A stretch of DNA of 64,000 nt from Pedobacter sandarakinus. Its GTDB lineage: Bacteria > Bacteroidota > Bacteroidia > Sphingobacteriales > Sphingobacteriaceae. This document shows, one piece after another, positions 24,541 to 33,700 of this stretch. The stretch lies in contig NZ_JAPIVG010000004.1 of NCBI RefSeq assembly GCF_026240095.1, positions 372,001 to 436,000 on the forward strand, written 5' to 3'. The notes below the pieces were generated by a model, which did not search any database, was not told the origin of the DNA, and saw only the letters and a list, made by a program, of their open reading frames with translations. The stretch's first letter is position 1. Every line of letters starts with the position of its first letter. Made by a program: the position numbers and the translations under genes.

Positions 24541-25767
24541 ATGACAGTCGCGAAGAAACTATTAATAATTGGGTTGGTTTGGCCGGAGCCTACCTCATCG
24601 GCAGCGGGAACGAGGATGATTCAATTAGTTGAACTCTTTCTGCGCCACGGTTACGAAATTACTTTTGCTTCAGCAGCTTCTAAAAGTGATTTCAGTCATA
24701 ACTTCTCGGGCACCAGCGTTACCGAACAGCAAATTAAACTAAACGACGAAAGCTTTAATGATTTTATAAGAACTTTAAATCCGGTTATAGTACTGTTCGA
24801 TCGTTTTATGATTGAAGAGCAATACGGTTGGCGGGTACAGCAGGAATGCCCCGATGCCATTCGGATTCTAGATACCGAAGATTTACATTGCCTACGTAGT
24901 GCACGCCAGCAAAGCGAAAAAAAACAAACGGATCTAAATTTCTTTAGCGAAGTGGCTAAACGCGAAATCGCTGCTGTTTTACGCTGCGATTTATCCCTCA
25001 TCATTTCAGAAACAGAGGTGGAAATCTTAAGCGAAACCTTTAAAATAGACAAAGCATTGTTGCACTACCTCCCATTTTTAGAGGATAACATTGATACGGA
25101 AATCACAAAAAATTGGCAGAGTTTTGAAGATCGATCAGATTTTATCTTTATTGGAAATTTCTTACATGAGCCTAATTGGAATACGGTACAAACACTGAAA
25201 ACGAAAGTTTGGCCAATTTTACGGAAGAAGCTGCCTGGCGTAAATTTAAATATTTATGGGGCCTATCCTACCGAAAAAGTATTTCAGCTTAGTAATAAAG
25301 CCGAAAAGTTCTTGATAAAAGGCAGAGCTGAAAATGCCCGAGCTACGCTTTCTAAGCACAGAATTCTACTGGCGCCAATTCAGTTTGGGGCCGGTGTTAA
25401 AGGTAAATTTATCGATGCGATGCAGGCAGGCACACCCTCGCTAACTACTTCAGTTGGTGCCGAGGCCATGGCAGGAGATTTAGCATGGAATGGATTTATC
25501 GAAAATGATTTGGAGGTCTTTGCCGAAAAGGCTGTGGCGCTGTATCTAGATGAAGCGGCTTGGCTTGCTGCGCAGCAAAACGGGATAACCATTATTAATG
25601 AAAGATACGCTGACAAAAAATTCGGCCATGACTTTATTTCACTCATCGAAGAAATTGACTTAAAAAAGCACCGTCAGAATAATTTTATCGGTCAAATTTT
25701 AAATTATCATACAGCACAAAGCACTAAATACATGTCGCTTTGGATTGAGGAGAAGAACAAGAAGTAG
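24541..25767 (+). CDS. Glycosyltransferase (GT-B, group 1-like)
   Basis: 408 residues with two Rossmann-like halves. The N-terminus carries LLIIGLVWPEPTSSAAGTRM, a glycine-rich acceptor-side loop. The C-terminal half has FIFIGNFLHEPNWNTVQTL, VNLNIYGAYP, FLIKGRA and RILLAPIQFGAGVKGKFIDA followed by GTPSLTTSVGAEAM, the donor-sugar site of GT4/GT1 glycosyltransferases. Acceptor and sugar are unknown, and it is not in a polysaccharide cluster here. It stands alone, 154 bp from divergent miaE and 257 bp from hscA. Confidence 0.85.
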   Translation: MTVAKKLLIIGLVWPEPTSSAAGTRMIQLVELFLRHGYEITFASAASKSDFSHNFSGTSVTEQQIKLNDESFNDFIRTLNPVIVLFDRFMIEEQYGWRVQQECPDAIRILDTEDLHCLRSARQQSEKKQTDLNFFSEVAKREIAAVLRCDLSLIISETEVEILSETFKIDKALLHYLPFLEDNIDTEITKNWQSFEDRSDFIFIGNFLHEPNWNTVQTLKTKVWPILRKKLPGVNLNIYGAYPTEKVFQLSNKAEKFLIKGRAENARATLSKHRILLAPIQFGAGVKGKFIDAMQAGTPSLTTSVGAEAMAGDLAWNGFIENDLEVFAEKAVALYLDEAAWLAAQQNGITIINERYADKKFGHDFISLIEEIDLKKHRQNNFIGQILNYHTAQSTKYMSLWIEEKNKK

Positions 25768-25813
25768 CTATTTACGAACTTGCAGGAACCTAAAAGCAAC
25801 TGAACATAGTTTT

Positions 25814-25875
25814 TAAACCTGATTGACGGGGAAAGCCCAAACTTTTTCTGTTTGGCTTGTACCAAAAGCAGGGCT
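25814..25875 (-). repeat. Dispersed intergenic repeat, short copy C
   Basis: On the minus strand it reads AGCCCTGCTTTTGGTACAAG at one end and CCCCGTCAATCAGGTTTAA at the other, so it keeps both family ends with a shorter middle (inner AAGCCAAACAG / AAGTTTGGGCTT). It lies in the 257-bp gap before hscA. Confidence 0.65.
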
Positions 25876-26012
25876 AAAGAATCCTAAGCATTACAGAACT
25901 GCTCATTTCCAAAAAAATGTCTTAGCTTACAGAAACTTATTCCTGAGCAAACCAGCTTGCTTTCTTTACAACATTTAAACATTCAAAAGCCCAAAAGCTT
26001 ACAACATTCTTG

Positions 26013-26020
26013 TAACTTTG
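26013..26020 (+). promoter_or_regulatory. -7 promoter box for hscA
   Basis: TAACTTTG, 4 nt before the hscA ATG, implying a leaderless or nearly leaderless transcript. Confidence 0.5.
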
Positions 26021-26024
26021 AACC

Positions 26025-27881
26025 ATGGCAAAAATATCAATTAACCTTGCTACAGGTTCCTTTCAAAAGGAAGAAATTATAGTTGGCATAGATTTAGGCA
26101 CCACAAATAGTTTGGTGGCTTTTATCGATCCAAGCAAAAATCCACAAGTAATTAACGATGCTGGAAAAGGAGTTTTAGTGCCTTCTGTAGTACATTTTAA
26201 TGAATACGGAGATGCTGAAATTGGTAATGAAGCTAAAACTTATCTTACTACAGATCCAACAAATACCATTTTCTCGGTAAAACGATTATTGGGCCGTTCT
26301 TACAAAGACGTTGCCGAACACAGCGATATTTTCAGCTACAAAATAATTGATGATGATACCGATGCCTTGGTAAAAATTCAGGCCGGAGATCGCTTTTATA
26401 CCCCGATTGAACTATCTGCCGAAATTTTAAAAGAGCTCAAAGCCCGTGCAGAACACGCGTTAAAAACCCCGGTAAACAGGGCTGTTATTACTGTACCAGC
26501 ATATTTTAACGATAGTCAGCGGCAGGCAACCCGAGATGCCGGGAAGCTAGCGGGATTAGATGTGATGCGGATCGTAAACGAACCCACGGCAGCTAGTTTG
26601 GCCTACGGAATTGGTCTAGATCCATCGCAACAAAAAACCATTGCCGTTTACGATTTGGGTGGTGGTACATTCGACGTGTCTATTCTCCAAATCCAGAACG
26701 GTATTTTTGAGGTTTTGGCTACAAATGGAAACACTTATTTGGGCGGCGACGATTTTGACCGGGCTATTGTAAACCATTGGATAGAGAAAAATAATCTAGA
26801 CATTTCGCTTCTGGCCCAAGATAACATATTGATGCAAACCTTGCGCCTGCAAGCTGAGGCGGCTAAAAAGGCATTGTCTGCACAAAATTTATACAACGAA
26901 AAAATTGGCGACATCTGGTGTACGCTTGATAAACAAACTTTCGAAAAATTAATTTCAAGCAAGGTAGATGAAACCATAACGGCTTGTAAAAATGCACTAC
27001 AAGATGCCAATTTAGATGCCACTGCTATCGATGAGGTTATTCTAGTTGGTGGTTCTACCCGCACGCCATTTGTAAAACAAGCGGTCGAGACTTTCTTCGG
27101 GAAGAAACCACAAGACAATATCAACCCCGATGAGGTAGTGGCATTAGGCGCCGCTATCCAAGCCGATGTATTGGCCGGCAACCGGTCTGATATTCTTTTG
27201 CTAGACGTAACCCCGCTATCTTTAGGCATAGAAACCATGGGCGGCCTGATGGATGTGATTATTGCCCGCAACAGTAAGGTGCCCACCAAGGCTGGCCGAC
27301 AGTACACCACTTCTATCGACGGACAGGTGAACATGAAGATTTCAGTTTATCAAGGCGAAAGAGATTTGGTTAAAGAAAACCGCAAGCTGGCAGAGTTCGA
27401 GCTGAAAGGAATTCCGGCGATGCCGGCAGGTTTGCCAAAAGTTGATATTAATTTCTTGTTAAATGCCGATGGTATCTTAACGGTTCAGGCAATTGAGTTG
27501 CGTTCTGGCGTTAAGCAGGAAATTGAAATCACGCCTAGCTATGGTTTAAGCGACGATACAGTTGAAAAAATGCTCATCGATAGCATTACCCATGCCCAAA
27601 GTGATGTAGCCCAGCGAATGCTGATAGAGGCCCGCAGCGAGGGCGAACAGTTGCTCTACACCGCAGAGCGCTTTATAGACAAGCATGCCGAGCATTTAAC
27701 TGAAGCCGAAATTAAAGAAACTAAAAATTACATAGCAGCATTAAAAAGTGCTTTGGCCGGCGCTGAAAAAGATGCCATTTTAAAAAAGGCCGACGAGCTA
27801 AATGAATTTACCCGTCCGTTTGCAGAGCGTGTAATGGATGCGGCAATTTCTACTGCCATGAAGGGTAAAAAAATAGAATAA
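26025..27881 (+). CDS. hscA: Fe-S cluster assembly Hsp70 chaperone HscA
   Basis: 618-residue Hsp70, the length of HscA and shorter than DnaK, with an N-terminal extension of about 18 residues before the first phosphate loop GIDLGTTNS (21-29). Other Hsp70 blocks are [46 protein letters not shown] and [10 protein letters not shown]. HscA releases clusters from the scaffold IscU with co-chaperone HscB. No hscB, iscU or dnaJ is beside it; iscX and fdx are about 24 kb away. Confidence 0.9.
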   Translation: MAKISINLATGSFQKEEIIVGIDLGTTNSLVAFIDPSKNPQVINDAGKGVLVPSVVHFNEYGDAEIGNEAKTYLTTDPTNTIFSVKRLLGRSYKDVAEHSDIFSYKIIDDDTDALVKIQAGDRFYTPIELSAEILKELKARAEHALKTPVNRAVITVPAYFNDSQRQATRDAGKLAGLDVMRIVNEPTAASLAYGIGLDPSQQKTIAVYDLGGGTFDVSILQIQNGIFEVLATNGNTYLGGDDFDRAIVNHWIEKNNLDISLLAQDNILMQTLRLQAEAAKKALSAQNLYNEKIGDIWCTLDKQTFEKLISSKVDETITACKNALQDANLDATAIDEVILVGGSTRTPFVKQAVETFFGKKPQDNINPDEVVALGAAIQADVLAGNRSDILLLDVTPLSLGIETMGGLMDVIIARNSKVPTKAGRQYTTSIDGQVNMKISVYQGERDLVKENRKLAEFELKGIPAMPAGLPKVDINFLLNADGILTVQAIELRSGVKQEIEITPSYGLSDDTVEKMLIDSITHAQSDVAQRMLIEARSEGEQLLYTAERFIDKHAEHLTEAEIKETKNYIAALKSALAGAEKDAILKKADELNEFTRPFAERVMDAAISTAMKGKKIE

Positions 27882-27936
27882 CATCAACCTAATGCTGATT
27901 TTTTGTAAAGCAAAACCCGTGCTTATCGGCTTCGAT

Positions 27937-28030
27937 AGCCCCGCTTTCCGTTTCAATCTTTTTCAAATCAATAAGGTTTTCTCAAACCTTATTGGTTTAA
28001 TCAAAAGTATTTTCACTTCACTCGGGTTTA
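27937..28030 (+). repeat. Dispersed intergenic repeat, copy G (best conserved)
   Basis: AGCCCCGCTTTCCGTTTCAA at the start and TTTTCACTTCACTCGGGTTTA at the end. The inner arms AATCTTTTT and AAAAGTATT bracket a second perfect 11-bp hairpin CAATAAGGTTT / AAACCTTATTG (27969-27979 and 27984-27994). The 274-bp gap between hscA and the next gene holds no ORF of note. Confidence 0.82.
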
Positions 28031-28143
28031 GATAACGCAAGAAACTACAAAATACGCTCATCACCAATCTTAATTCCTGGTATAGATAATCAAGTTTAAC
28101 CGCTTTCTTACCATACATCAAAATTTACTTAAGTTGAATAGCT

Positions 28144-28151
28144 TATTTTTG
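28144..28151 (+). promoter_or_regulatory. -7 promoter box for the LLM-class oxidoreductase
   Basis: TATTTTTG, 4 nt before the ATG at 28156. Confidence 0.5.
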
Positions 28152-28155
28152 TATT

Positions 28156-29187
28156 ATGGAATTAGGTATCGGTATGTTTGGCGATTTGCAGATTAATGCA
28201 AATGGAGAAATTCAATCAGCACAACAACGTCTTCAAGAAATTATTGAAGAGATTAAGCTGATGGACGAAGTAGGGTTAGATTTTTATGGAATTGGCGAGC
28301 ACCATCGGCCAGATTACGCAGTTTCGAGCCCCGAAATAATTTTAGCTGCCGCAGCATCTGTAACCAAAAACATCAAATTGAGCAGCGCCGTGTCAGTTCT
28401 AAGTTCATCAGACCCTGTAAAGCTATACCAAAATTTTAGTACCATAGACTTAATTTCTAATGGCCGAGCCGAGCTAATGGCTGGAAGAGGAAGCTTTATT
28501 GAATCATTCCCGCTATTTGGATATAACCTGCAAGATTATGATGAGCTTTATGAAGAGAAGTTGGAACTGCTTCTGAATATAAATAGCACACCTAAGATAA
28601 GCTGGAAAGGAAAGTTTAGGCCAGAATTGGTGAATCAAGAAATTTTGCCCCGGGCTGTGAACAATCATTTAAAGATATGGGTTGCTGTGGGTGGAACACC
28701 AGAATCGGTAGAACGAGCTGGTAGATTGGGCTTGCCTGTAATGTTTGCCATCATTGGCGGACAACCGGAGCAGTTTAAACCCTTATTCGATTATTACAAG
28801 CGGGTTTATCAAGCTTATGGCCACGACATGAGCAAGTTTGAAGTAGGTGTACACATGCATTCGCTTTTTGGAAATGATAGTCAAGAAGTTGCAGATTACT
28901 ATTTTCCCCTTTACTCGGCGCAGATGAATAGAATCGGCCGCTCTCGCGGTTGGGCGCCATATTTACGAAACCAGTTCGATGCCGGAATAGGCAAAGGTGG
29001 TGCATTAGTTATTGGCGATACCAATGAATCAGTCGATAAAATTTTAGCCATGAAAGAAATGTTTGGTTTAACCCGCTTTTCTGCCCATATGGATGTTGGC
29101 GGCCCCTCTCATTCGGCGATGATGAAATCAATAGAGATTTTTGGAACGCAGATAGCGCCCCGCGTTCGGGAAGCACTTAATAGCTAA
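28156..29187 (+). CDS. LLM-class flavin-dependent oxidoreductase
   Basis: 343-residue luciferase-like (beta/alpha)8 barrel. The start MELGIGMFGDL, the block YGIGEHHRPDYAVSSPEIIL and later LSSAVSVLSSSDPVKLYQNF plus VAVGGTPESVERAGRLGLP are typical of the bacterial luciferase-like monooxygenase group that uses FMN/FMNH2 or F420. The phylum normally lacks F420, so FMN is more likely. Substrate unknown; the gene stands alone. Confidence 0.9.
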   Translation: MELGIGMFGDLQINANGEIQSAQQRLQEIIEEIKLMDEVGLDFYGIGEHHRPDYAVSSPEIILAAAASVTKNIKLSSAVSVLSSSDPVKLYQNFSTIDLISNGRAELMAGRGSFIESFPLFGYNLQDYDELYEEKLELLLNINSTPKISWKGKFRPELVNQEILPRAVNNHLKIWVAVGGTPESVERAGRLGLPVMFAIIGGQPEQFKPLFDYYKRVYQAYGHDMSKFEVGVHMHSLFGNDSQEVADYYFPLYSAQMNRIGRSRGWAPYLRNQFDAGIGKGGALVIGDTNESVDKILAMKEMFGLTRFSAHMDVGGPSHSAMMKSIEIFGTQIAPRVREALNS

Positions 29188-29298
29188 GATAAGGGATAAT
29201 AATAGCATATTGGTAATCGTCTTTTACTGCTGATTGCCGAGGGATGTTTTTGTTGCGCCAACCTTTCCATTACGGGTGCTTTTTGTTATCTTTCCATT

Positions 29299-30255
29299 AT
29301 GAAAAGATTAACGATTATCATGACGTTAATCATCCCACTAATCATTTGTACCGCATGGGGATTCTTTGCGCATCAGCGTATTAATAATCTTGCCGTATTT
29401 ACTCTACCTTCGGAAATGATTGGCTTTTATAAAAAGAACATCAAATATATTACAGAACATGCAGTCGATCCTGATAAGCGGCGCTATGCCGACACTTTGG
29501 AAGCGCCAAGGCACTACTTAGACGTAGAAAATTATGAAACAACAATCGATAGCATACCACCAAAATACAACGATGCGCTAAAAAAATATGGCCTCAAACA
29601 TTTAAATGAGAACGGAGTTGTACCTTGGCAAATTCAACGTACATACTATAGCTTAGTTAAAGCATTCAAAACCAAAGACTCGATCAAGATTTTGAAGTAT
29701 TCTGCCGACTTAGGCCATTACATTGGGGATGCTCATGTACCACTTCACACCACAGCAAACCACAATGGCCAACTTAGCAATCAGGTAGGTATTCATGCCT
29801 TTTGGGAAAGCCGACTTCCGGAGTTGTTCTCGGGCAACTATAATTTTGTGGTAGGAAAAGCCGTATATATTGAAGATCCACTTGCACAGGCCTGGCTGAT
29901 CCTAAAACATACCCGGACATTGGTAGATAGCGTTTTGCTCCTCGAAGCCAGCTTGTCGAAAAAATTTCCATCTGACAAAAAATTCAGCTTCACAGAAAAA
30001 AATGGTGCTGTGTTAAAACAGTATTCTCTTGCCTACTCAGATGCTTACCACAAAGAAATGAACCATATGGTTGAAAAACAGATGCGCCATGCTATCTTAT
30101 CTATAGGAAGTTTCTGGTATTCTGCCTGGGTAGATGCTGGGCAGCCGATACTTAAGAACCTAATAATAACACCCTTATCTCCCGATGAAATAAAAGAAGA
30201 AACCAATACAGAGCTAAAATATCAAAAAGGAAAATCGCTTGGAAGGGAAATTTAA
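29299..30255 (+). CDS. Secreted zinc-dependent phospholipase C / S1-P1 nuclease-like protein
   Basis: 318 residues with a signal peptide. Cleavage before AWGFFAHQRIN places a tryptophan and histidine near the mature N-terminus, which in this superfamily coordinate zinc (Trp20, His25 here). Other ligands are in EAPRHYLDVE, LGHYIGDAHVPLHTTANH and HAFWESRLPE (His, Asp, His and His/Glu). Bacteroidota members are annotated as zinc-dependent phospholipase C family; the substrate could equally be nucleic acid. It is convergent with dedA, with stop codons 9 bp apart. A TATCTTTC box lies 4 nt before the ATG. Confidence 0.85.
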   Translation: MKRLTIIMTLIIPLIICTAWGFFAHQRINNLAVFTLPSEMIGFYKKNIKYITEHAVDPDKRRYADTLEAPRHYLDVENYETTIDSIPPKYNDALKKYGLKHLNENGVVPWQIQRTYYSLVKAFKTKDSIKILKYSADLGHYIGDAHVPLHTTANHNGQLSNQVGIHAFWESRLPELFSGNYNFVVGKAVYIEDPLAQAWLILKHTRTLVDSVLLLEASLSKKFPSDKKFSFTEKNGAVLKQYSLAYSDAYHKEMNHMVEKQMRHAILSIGSFWYSAWVDAGQPILKNLIITPLSPDEIKEETNTELKYQKGKSLGREI

Positions 30256-30264
30256 ATTAATAAC

Positions 30265-30951
30265 CTAATGCTTCGGCTCTTCTCCTTCAATTATCTTCTC
30301 TAGTTTTTTAGGTTGCATTTTACTTTTAACGGCAGCCCAAACGGCAGGCACAAAAGTAACAACGGCAATAAAAACGATAACCAGTTCGAAATTATTTTTG
30401 ATAACCGGAATTTGCCCGAGTGCATAGCCGCCTAAAAGCAATGCAACAATCCAAGCCACTCCGCCAATAATATTGAAGTATGTAAATCTACCAAAAGGCA
30501 TCTTCGCAATCCCAGCTACAAATGGTGCTATAGTCCTAAAAATCGGTAAAAACCGACTAAAAATGATCGCCTTACCGCCATGTTTTTCGAAAAATTCATG
30601 CGACTGCTCGTAGTACTTCAGTTTTAGGATTTTATTTTCCTCTTTAAAAACCCCTGCGCCAAGTACGCTGCCAAGCTTAAAGTTTACAGTATTGCCTAAA
30701 ACTGCTGCAACAATTAAAATGCCTAGCATTAGCCAAATACTTAAACCGGTTTCATGCTCGCCTGCAATAAGCGCTCCCATGGCAAATAATAATGAGTCGC
30801 CGGGTAAAAATGGCAGAACCACTAAGCCAGTTTCAGCAAAAATGATCAGGAATAAGATCAGGTAAGTCCAGGTTTGATAGTCATTTACAATTTGTGCTAA
30901 ATGAACATCAATATGAAGAATAAAATCTAAGAGTTGCTGTAGTAATTCCAA
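30265..30951 (-). CDS. DedA family (VTT-domain) membrane protein
   Basis: 228 residues with the SNARE-associated/VTT fold: FAETGLVVLPFLPGDSLLFAMGAL, KLGSVLGAGVFKEE and GGKAIIFSRFLPIFRTIAPFVAGI are DedA signatures (the F-x-R-(F/W)-x-P and G-x-x-x-G blocks). DedA proteins are lipid scramblases or transporters involved in envelope homeostasis. A TACTTTTG box lies upstream at 30975-30968. Confidence 0.93.
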   Translation of the reverse strand: MELLQQLLDFILHIDVHLAQIVNDYQTWTYLILFLIIFAETGLVVLPFLPGDSLLFAMGALIAGEHETGLSIWLMLGILIVAAVLGNTVNFKLGSVLGAGVFKEENKILKLKYYEQSHEFFEKHGGKAIIFSRFLPIFRTIAPFVAGIAKMPFGRFTYFNIIGGVAWIVALLLGGYALGQIPVIKNNFELVIVFIAVVTFVPAVWAAVKSKMQPKKLEKIIEGEEPKH

Positions 30952-30967
30952 GTTATTTAATTTTGGG

Positions 30968-30975
30968 CAAAAGTA
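30968..30975 (-). promoter_or_regulatory. -7 promoter box for dedA
   Basis: Minus-strand TACTTTTG, 16 nt before the dedA ATG. Confidence 0.45.
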
Positions 30976-31023
30976 TGAATATGATAGGGATTAATTGTTA
31001 CTAAACTTGATAAATGACAATGG

Positions 31024-31722
31024 TTAGTTACTAGACACAACCCTTTGTTGAAGTTCTCCAGTTTTGGAGCCATCTATGAGTACCATCAATACCCGACCAT
31101 TTTGGATGGTGTTGCTGGTAAGTATGGGCACCACTGGCTGTGGATTGGTTGTTGTAGGTGTGGTAAGCGTAAAAGATATCCTCGTAGAATCTGAAACCTT
31201 AATTTTCTTATTTATCCTTTGGCCGTAACCAATGGTAAATTTTGGGAAAGAGTTGGCAGAATCAACCACAACAACGGTCGATTTCAAAGTATACCCTAAA
31301 TTAAAAAAGGTAAGTTTAACGCTATCGCGGTTTATCAAAACATCATCTTCAAACCTCAGCAAACGTGGTTTAGCATTAACGCCCTCTCGGGTAAAGAAAA
31401 TCGAATAATTCTTCCCAATGTTAAAGGAATCTGCCGGCAAGCTTGTCAAATCTACCGATTCGGTTATATTTCTTGAACTAACTTGATAGCTGGTTCTTCC
31501 AGGCACTACGATATAGGCGCTACTGGTACCGTAAGCTGCTGCAGAGCCGAAAGACTTGCCATTTAAAAAAAAGTTCTGTGTGGTATCAAGCGCAGATGTG
31601 TGGAAAACTCGAATTTTGGTATCGCCCTCGATGAAATTGTCATTTTTAATACATGCACTTAAGCACATGATTAAAAAGGCAACAGCAATTAATTTCGAAA
31701 TAGGCAATGTTATGTTTTTCAT
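31024..31722 (-). CDS. DUF4397 lipoprotein, paralogue 1
   Basis: 232 residues from the ATG at 31722; a longer open frame to 31761 adds only junk sequence. A signal peptide ends with the lipobox CLSACIKND, so it is an outer-membrane-facing lipoprotein. The body is beta-rich and matches DUF4397 by its start EGDTKIRVFHTSALDTTQNFFLNG and AYIVVPGRTSYQV. DUF4397 domains are common in Bacteroidota surface lipoproteins; role unknown. It follows a second, related lipoprotein gene on the same strand. Confidence 0.82.
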   Translation of the reverse strand: MKNITLPISKLIAVAFLIMCLSACIKNDNFIEGDTKIRVFHTSALDTTQNFFLNGKSFGSAAAYGTSSAYIVVPGRTSYQVSSRNITESVDLTSLPADSFNIGKNYSIFFTREGVNAKPRLLRFEDDVLINRDSVKLTFFNLGYTLKSTVVVVDSANSFPKFTIGYGQRINKKIKVSDSTRISFTLTTPTTTNPQPVVPILTSNTIQNGRVLMVLIDGSKTGELQQRVVSSN

Positions 31723-31780
31723 AAATATATGCGATGCAATTAAAACGTAAAGATAGTACAATGCATATAAAAGTCTTAAA

Positions 31781-32458
31781 TTAATTATCGGTGATGATGT
31801 GTGCTTCTAAAGTTGCTGCAGTAGTTCCACTAAACCAGATGGTGTAAATTTTTCCTGCTTCCATCGCAGTACCATCCAACGTTTTCGCATTTCCACCGCC
31901 AACAACATTATATCTCAGGTTTATACCCGGTTCTACCGCAAAGTATGCCGAGGCCTGCTTATATGCTAGTCCGTTTACAAACTGCGTACCTGCCTGAACG
32001 CTTACATTGATGCCGGTTGCAAAATATGGCGTTAAATTAATCAGTTTTATTTTTGCTTTACCACTTTCGGTATTGCTTAAATTATCTTCAAAGCTAAGCA
32101 AATCTCTTATGCCCTGCCTGTCGGCTATTAAAAACGTGGTGTAGGTTATGGCAGGAGTATAAGCCATAGTGCGTTCTGTTTGCATGCCATTATCGCCACT
32201 GAATCTAAGGACCCTGCTTCCAGATGCAAGCTTAATATAATCTGTTGTTTCCGAAAAAGCAATAGGAGCTAACGACACCATCACGTTATCGGCATAAATG
32301 TTTTGCGGCACTTCTGTTATTGCTGCATTAACCATTTTCACTTTAGTTTCACCTTTTACTACCCCATTGGGATCGTTTTTTTTACAAGACGAAAAAAGCA
32401 TTAAAAAGCAGAGTGCAATTAATAAAGAGACAGCAGAGCGAGAGGCGTAAGATTTCAT
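31781..32458 (-). CDS. DUF4397 lipoprotein, paralogue 2
   Basis: 225 residues from the ATG at 32458 (signal peptide MKSYASRSAVSLL..., lipobox MLFSSCKKN). The body repeats the plan of its neighbour: KGETKVKMVNAAITEVPQNIYADN, then SGSRVLRFS and ISFxGTTAATLEAH-like strands near the C-terminus. The two genes are probably a tandem duplication that has diverged strongly. It is separated from dnaN by a strong terminator, so it begins a new transcript. Confidence 0.78.
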   Translation of the reverse strand: MKSYASRSAVSLLIALCFLMLFSSCKKNDPNGVVKGETKVKMVNAAITEVPQNIYADNVMVSLAPIAFSETTDYIKLASGSRVLRFSGDNGMQTERTMAYTPAITYTTFLIADRQGIRDLLSFEDNLSNTESGKAKIKLINLTPYFATGINVSVQAGTQFVNGLAYKQASAYFAVEPGINLRYNVVGGGNAKTLDGTAMEAGKIYTIWFSGTTAATLEAHIITDN

Positions 32459-32484
32459 AGATGTGTTGTATTTGGTTTTATACA

Positions 32485-32515
32485 AAAATGGCTTGGTCAA
32501 AAACCAAGCCATTTT
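32485..32515 (-). terminator. Rho-independent terminator of dnaN
   Basis: Perfect 13-bp stem AAAATGGCTTGGT / ACCAAGCCATTTT with a 5-nt loop, 28 bp after the dnaN stop. The minus strand has T runs at both ends. Confidence 0.88.
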
Positions 32516-32542
32516 GAAAATCTATTAAACCTTAAATTTGTT

Positions 32543-33667
32543 TTAATAACTATTGTTGAGCATCACGGGCATCACCAACATCAAAACATCTTCATTTTCG
32601 TCGTTTGTTTGCGGGATTAATAAACCAGCCCTGTTCGGTGTAGACAGTTCTAGCGTCACTTCATCGCCACTTAAATTGCTCAGCATTTCAATTAAAAACC
32701 TTGCATTAAAGCCAATTTCTAAGTCTTCGCCGTCGTATTGGCAACTTAAACGCTCATGTGCTTCATTGGCAAAATCTAAATCCTCAGAGGAGATGTTCAA
32801 TTCACTTCCGTTAATTTTTAACCTTACCTGATGGGTTGTTTTGTTGGCAAAAATAACTACCCTGCGCAGTGTATTTAAAAATAATCCCCTATCGATAACC
32901 AATTTGTTTGGATTGTTTTGAGGAATTACTGCTTCGTAATCTGGATAGCGTTCGTCTATTAAACGACACACCAAATTGATATTCTCGAATTTGAAGAAAG
33001 CACTTGTTGCATTATAATCTACAGATACATTGATATCAGTTGATGGAAGTGCTGCCTTTAAAAGTGTTAGCGCTTTTTTAGGCAGAATAAATGACGTTGC
33101 TTTATCGGCTTTGCTATCCATGCGGCGGTAACGCACTAATTTATGTGCATCAGTAGCTACAAAAGTAATGTGCTGTTGCGAGAGCTGACAGAAAACGCCT
33201 GTCATAGCCGGGCGTAACTCATCATTGCTTACTGCGAATATGGTTTTTGTAATGGCTTCGGTTAAAACAGATGCAGGCAAATTTACTGATGAGGCATTGT
33301 CTACCACCGGAATCTTCGGAAAATCATCTCCGTTTTCTCCGCTAAGTTTATACTTACCGTCACCTGCACTAATCTCAATTGCAAAAGTGCTATCATCAAT
33401 ATTGAAAGCAATAGGTTGGTCGGGTAACGTTTTAAGGGTATCTAATAAAATTTTTGATGGAACGGCAACTTTTCCTTCTTCTTTAGATTCTACAGCCAAA
33501 GATGTTGTCATGCTAGTTTGAAGGTCAGTAGCAGAGATTGTTAAGTTTCCGTCTTTAATTTCGAAAAGAAAATTTTCAAGTATAGGTAAAACCGTACTGC
33601 TGCTTGAGGCACCATTTACGGTTTGTAGGTGTTTTAATAAAGTTGATGTGGATACAATAAATCTCAT
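32543..33667 (-). CDS. dnaN: DNA polymerase III sliding clamp, beta subunit
   Basis: 374 residues, normal beta-clamp length, with three clamp domains. The N-terminus MRFIVSTSTLLKHLQTVNGA and conserved blocks LPILENFLFEI, ATDLQTSM, PAMTGVFCQL, FVATDAHKLVRY and LSTPNRAGLLIP support the call. The clamp keeps DnaE (encoded at the right end of the window) on DNA. In this phylum dnaN often sits next to gldG, as here (gldG ends upstream on the same strand). A TATTTTTG box lies 19 nt upstream of the ATG. Confidence 0.95.
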   Translation of the reverse strand: MRFIVSTSTLLKHLQTVNGASSSSTVLPILENFLFEIKDGNLTISATDLQTSMTTSLAVESKEEGKVAVPSKILLDTLKTLPDQPIAFNIDDSTFAIEISAGDGKYKLSGENGDDFPKIPVVDNASSVNLPASVLTEAITKTIFAVSNDELRPAMTGVFCQLSQQHITFVATDAHKLVRYRRMDSKADKATSFILPKKALTLLKAALPSTDINVSVDYNATSAFFKFENINLVCRLIDERYPDYEAVIPQNNPNKLVIDRGLFLNTLRRVVIFANKTTHQVRLKINGSELNISSEDLDFANEAHERLSCQYDGEDLEIGFNARFLIEMLSNLSGDEVTLELSTPNRAGLLIPQTNDENEDVLMLVMPVMLNNSY

Positions 33668-33686
33668 GATATCAATTAGTCTTCTT

Positions 33687-33694
33687 CAAAAATA
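33687..33694 (-). promoter_or_regulatory. -7 promoter box for dnaN
   Basis: Minus-strand TATTTTTG between the gldG stop and the dnaN ATG, so dnaN can be transcribed apart from the gld genes. Confidence 0.45.
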
Positions 33695-33700
33695 TAAAAA

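Noticed and set aside
26735..27334. 199-residue frame antisense to hscA
   Set aside because: Mirror frame of a strongly conserved gene; composition follows hscA codons.
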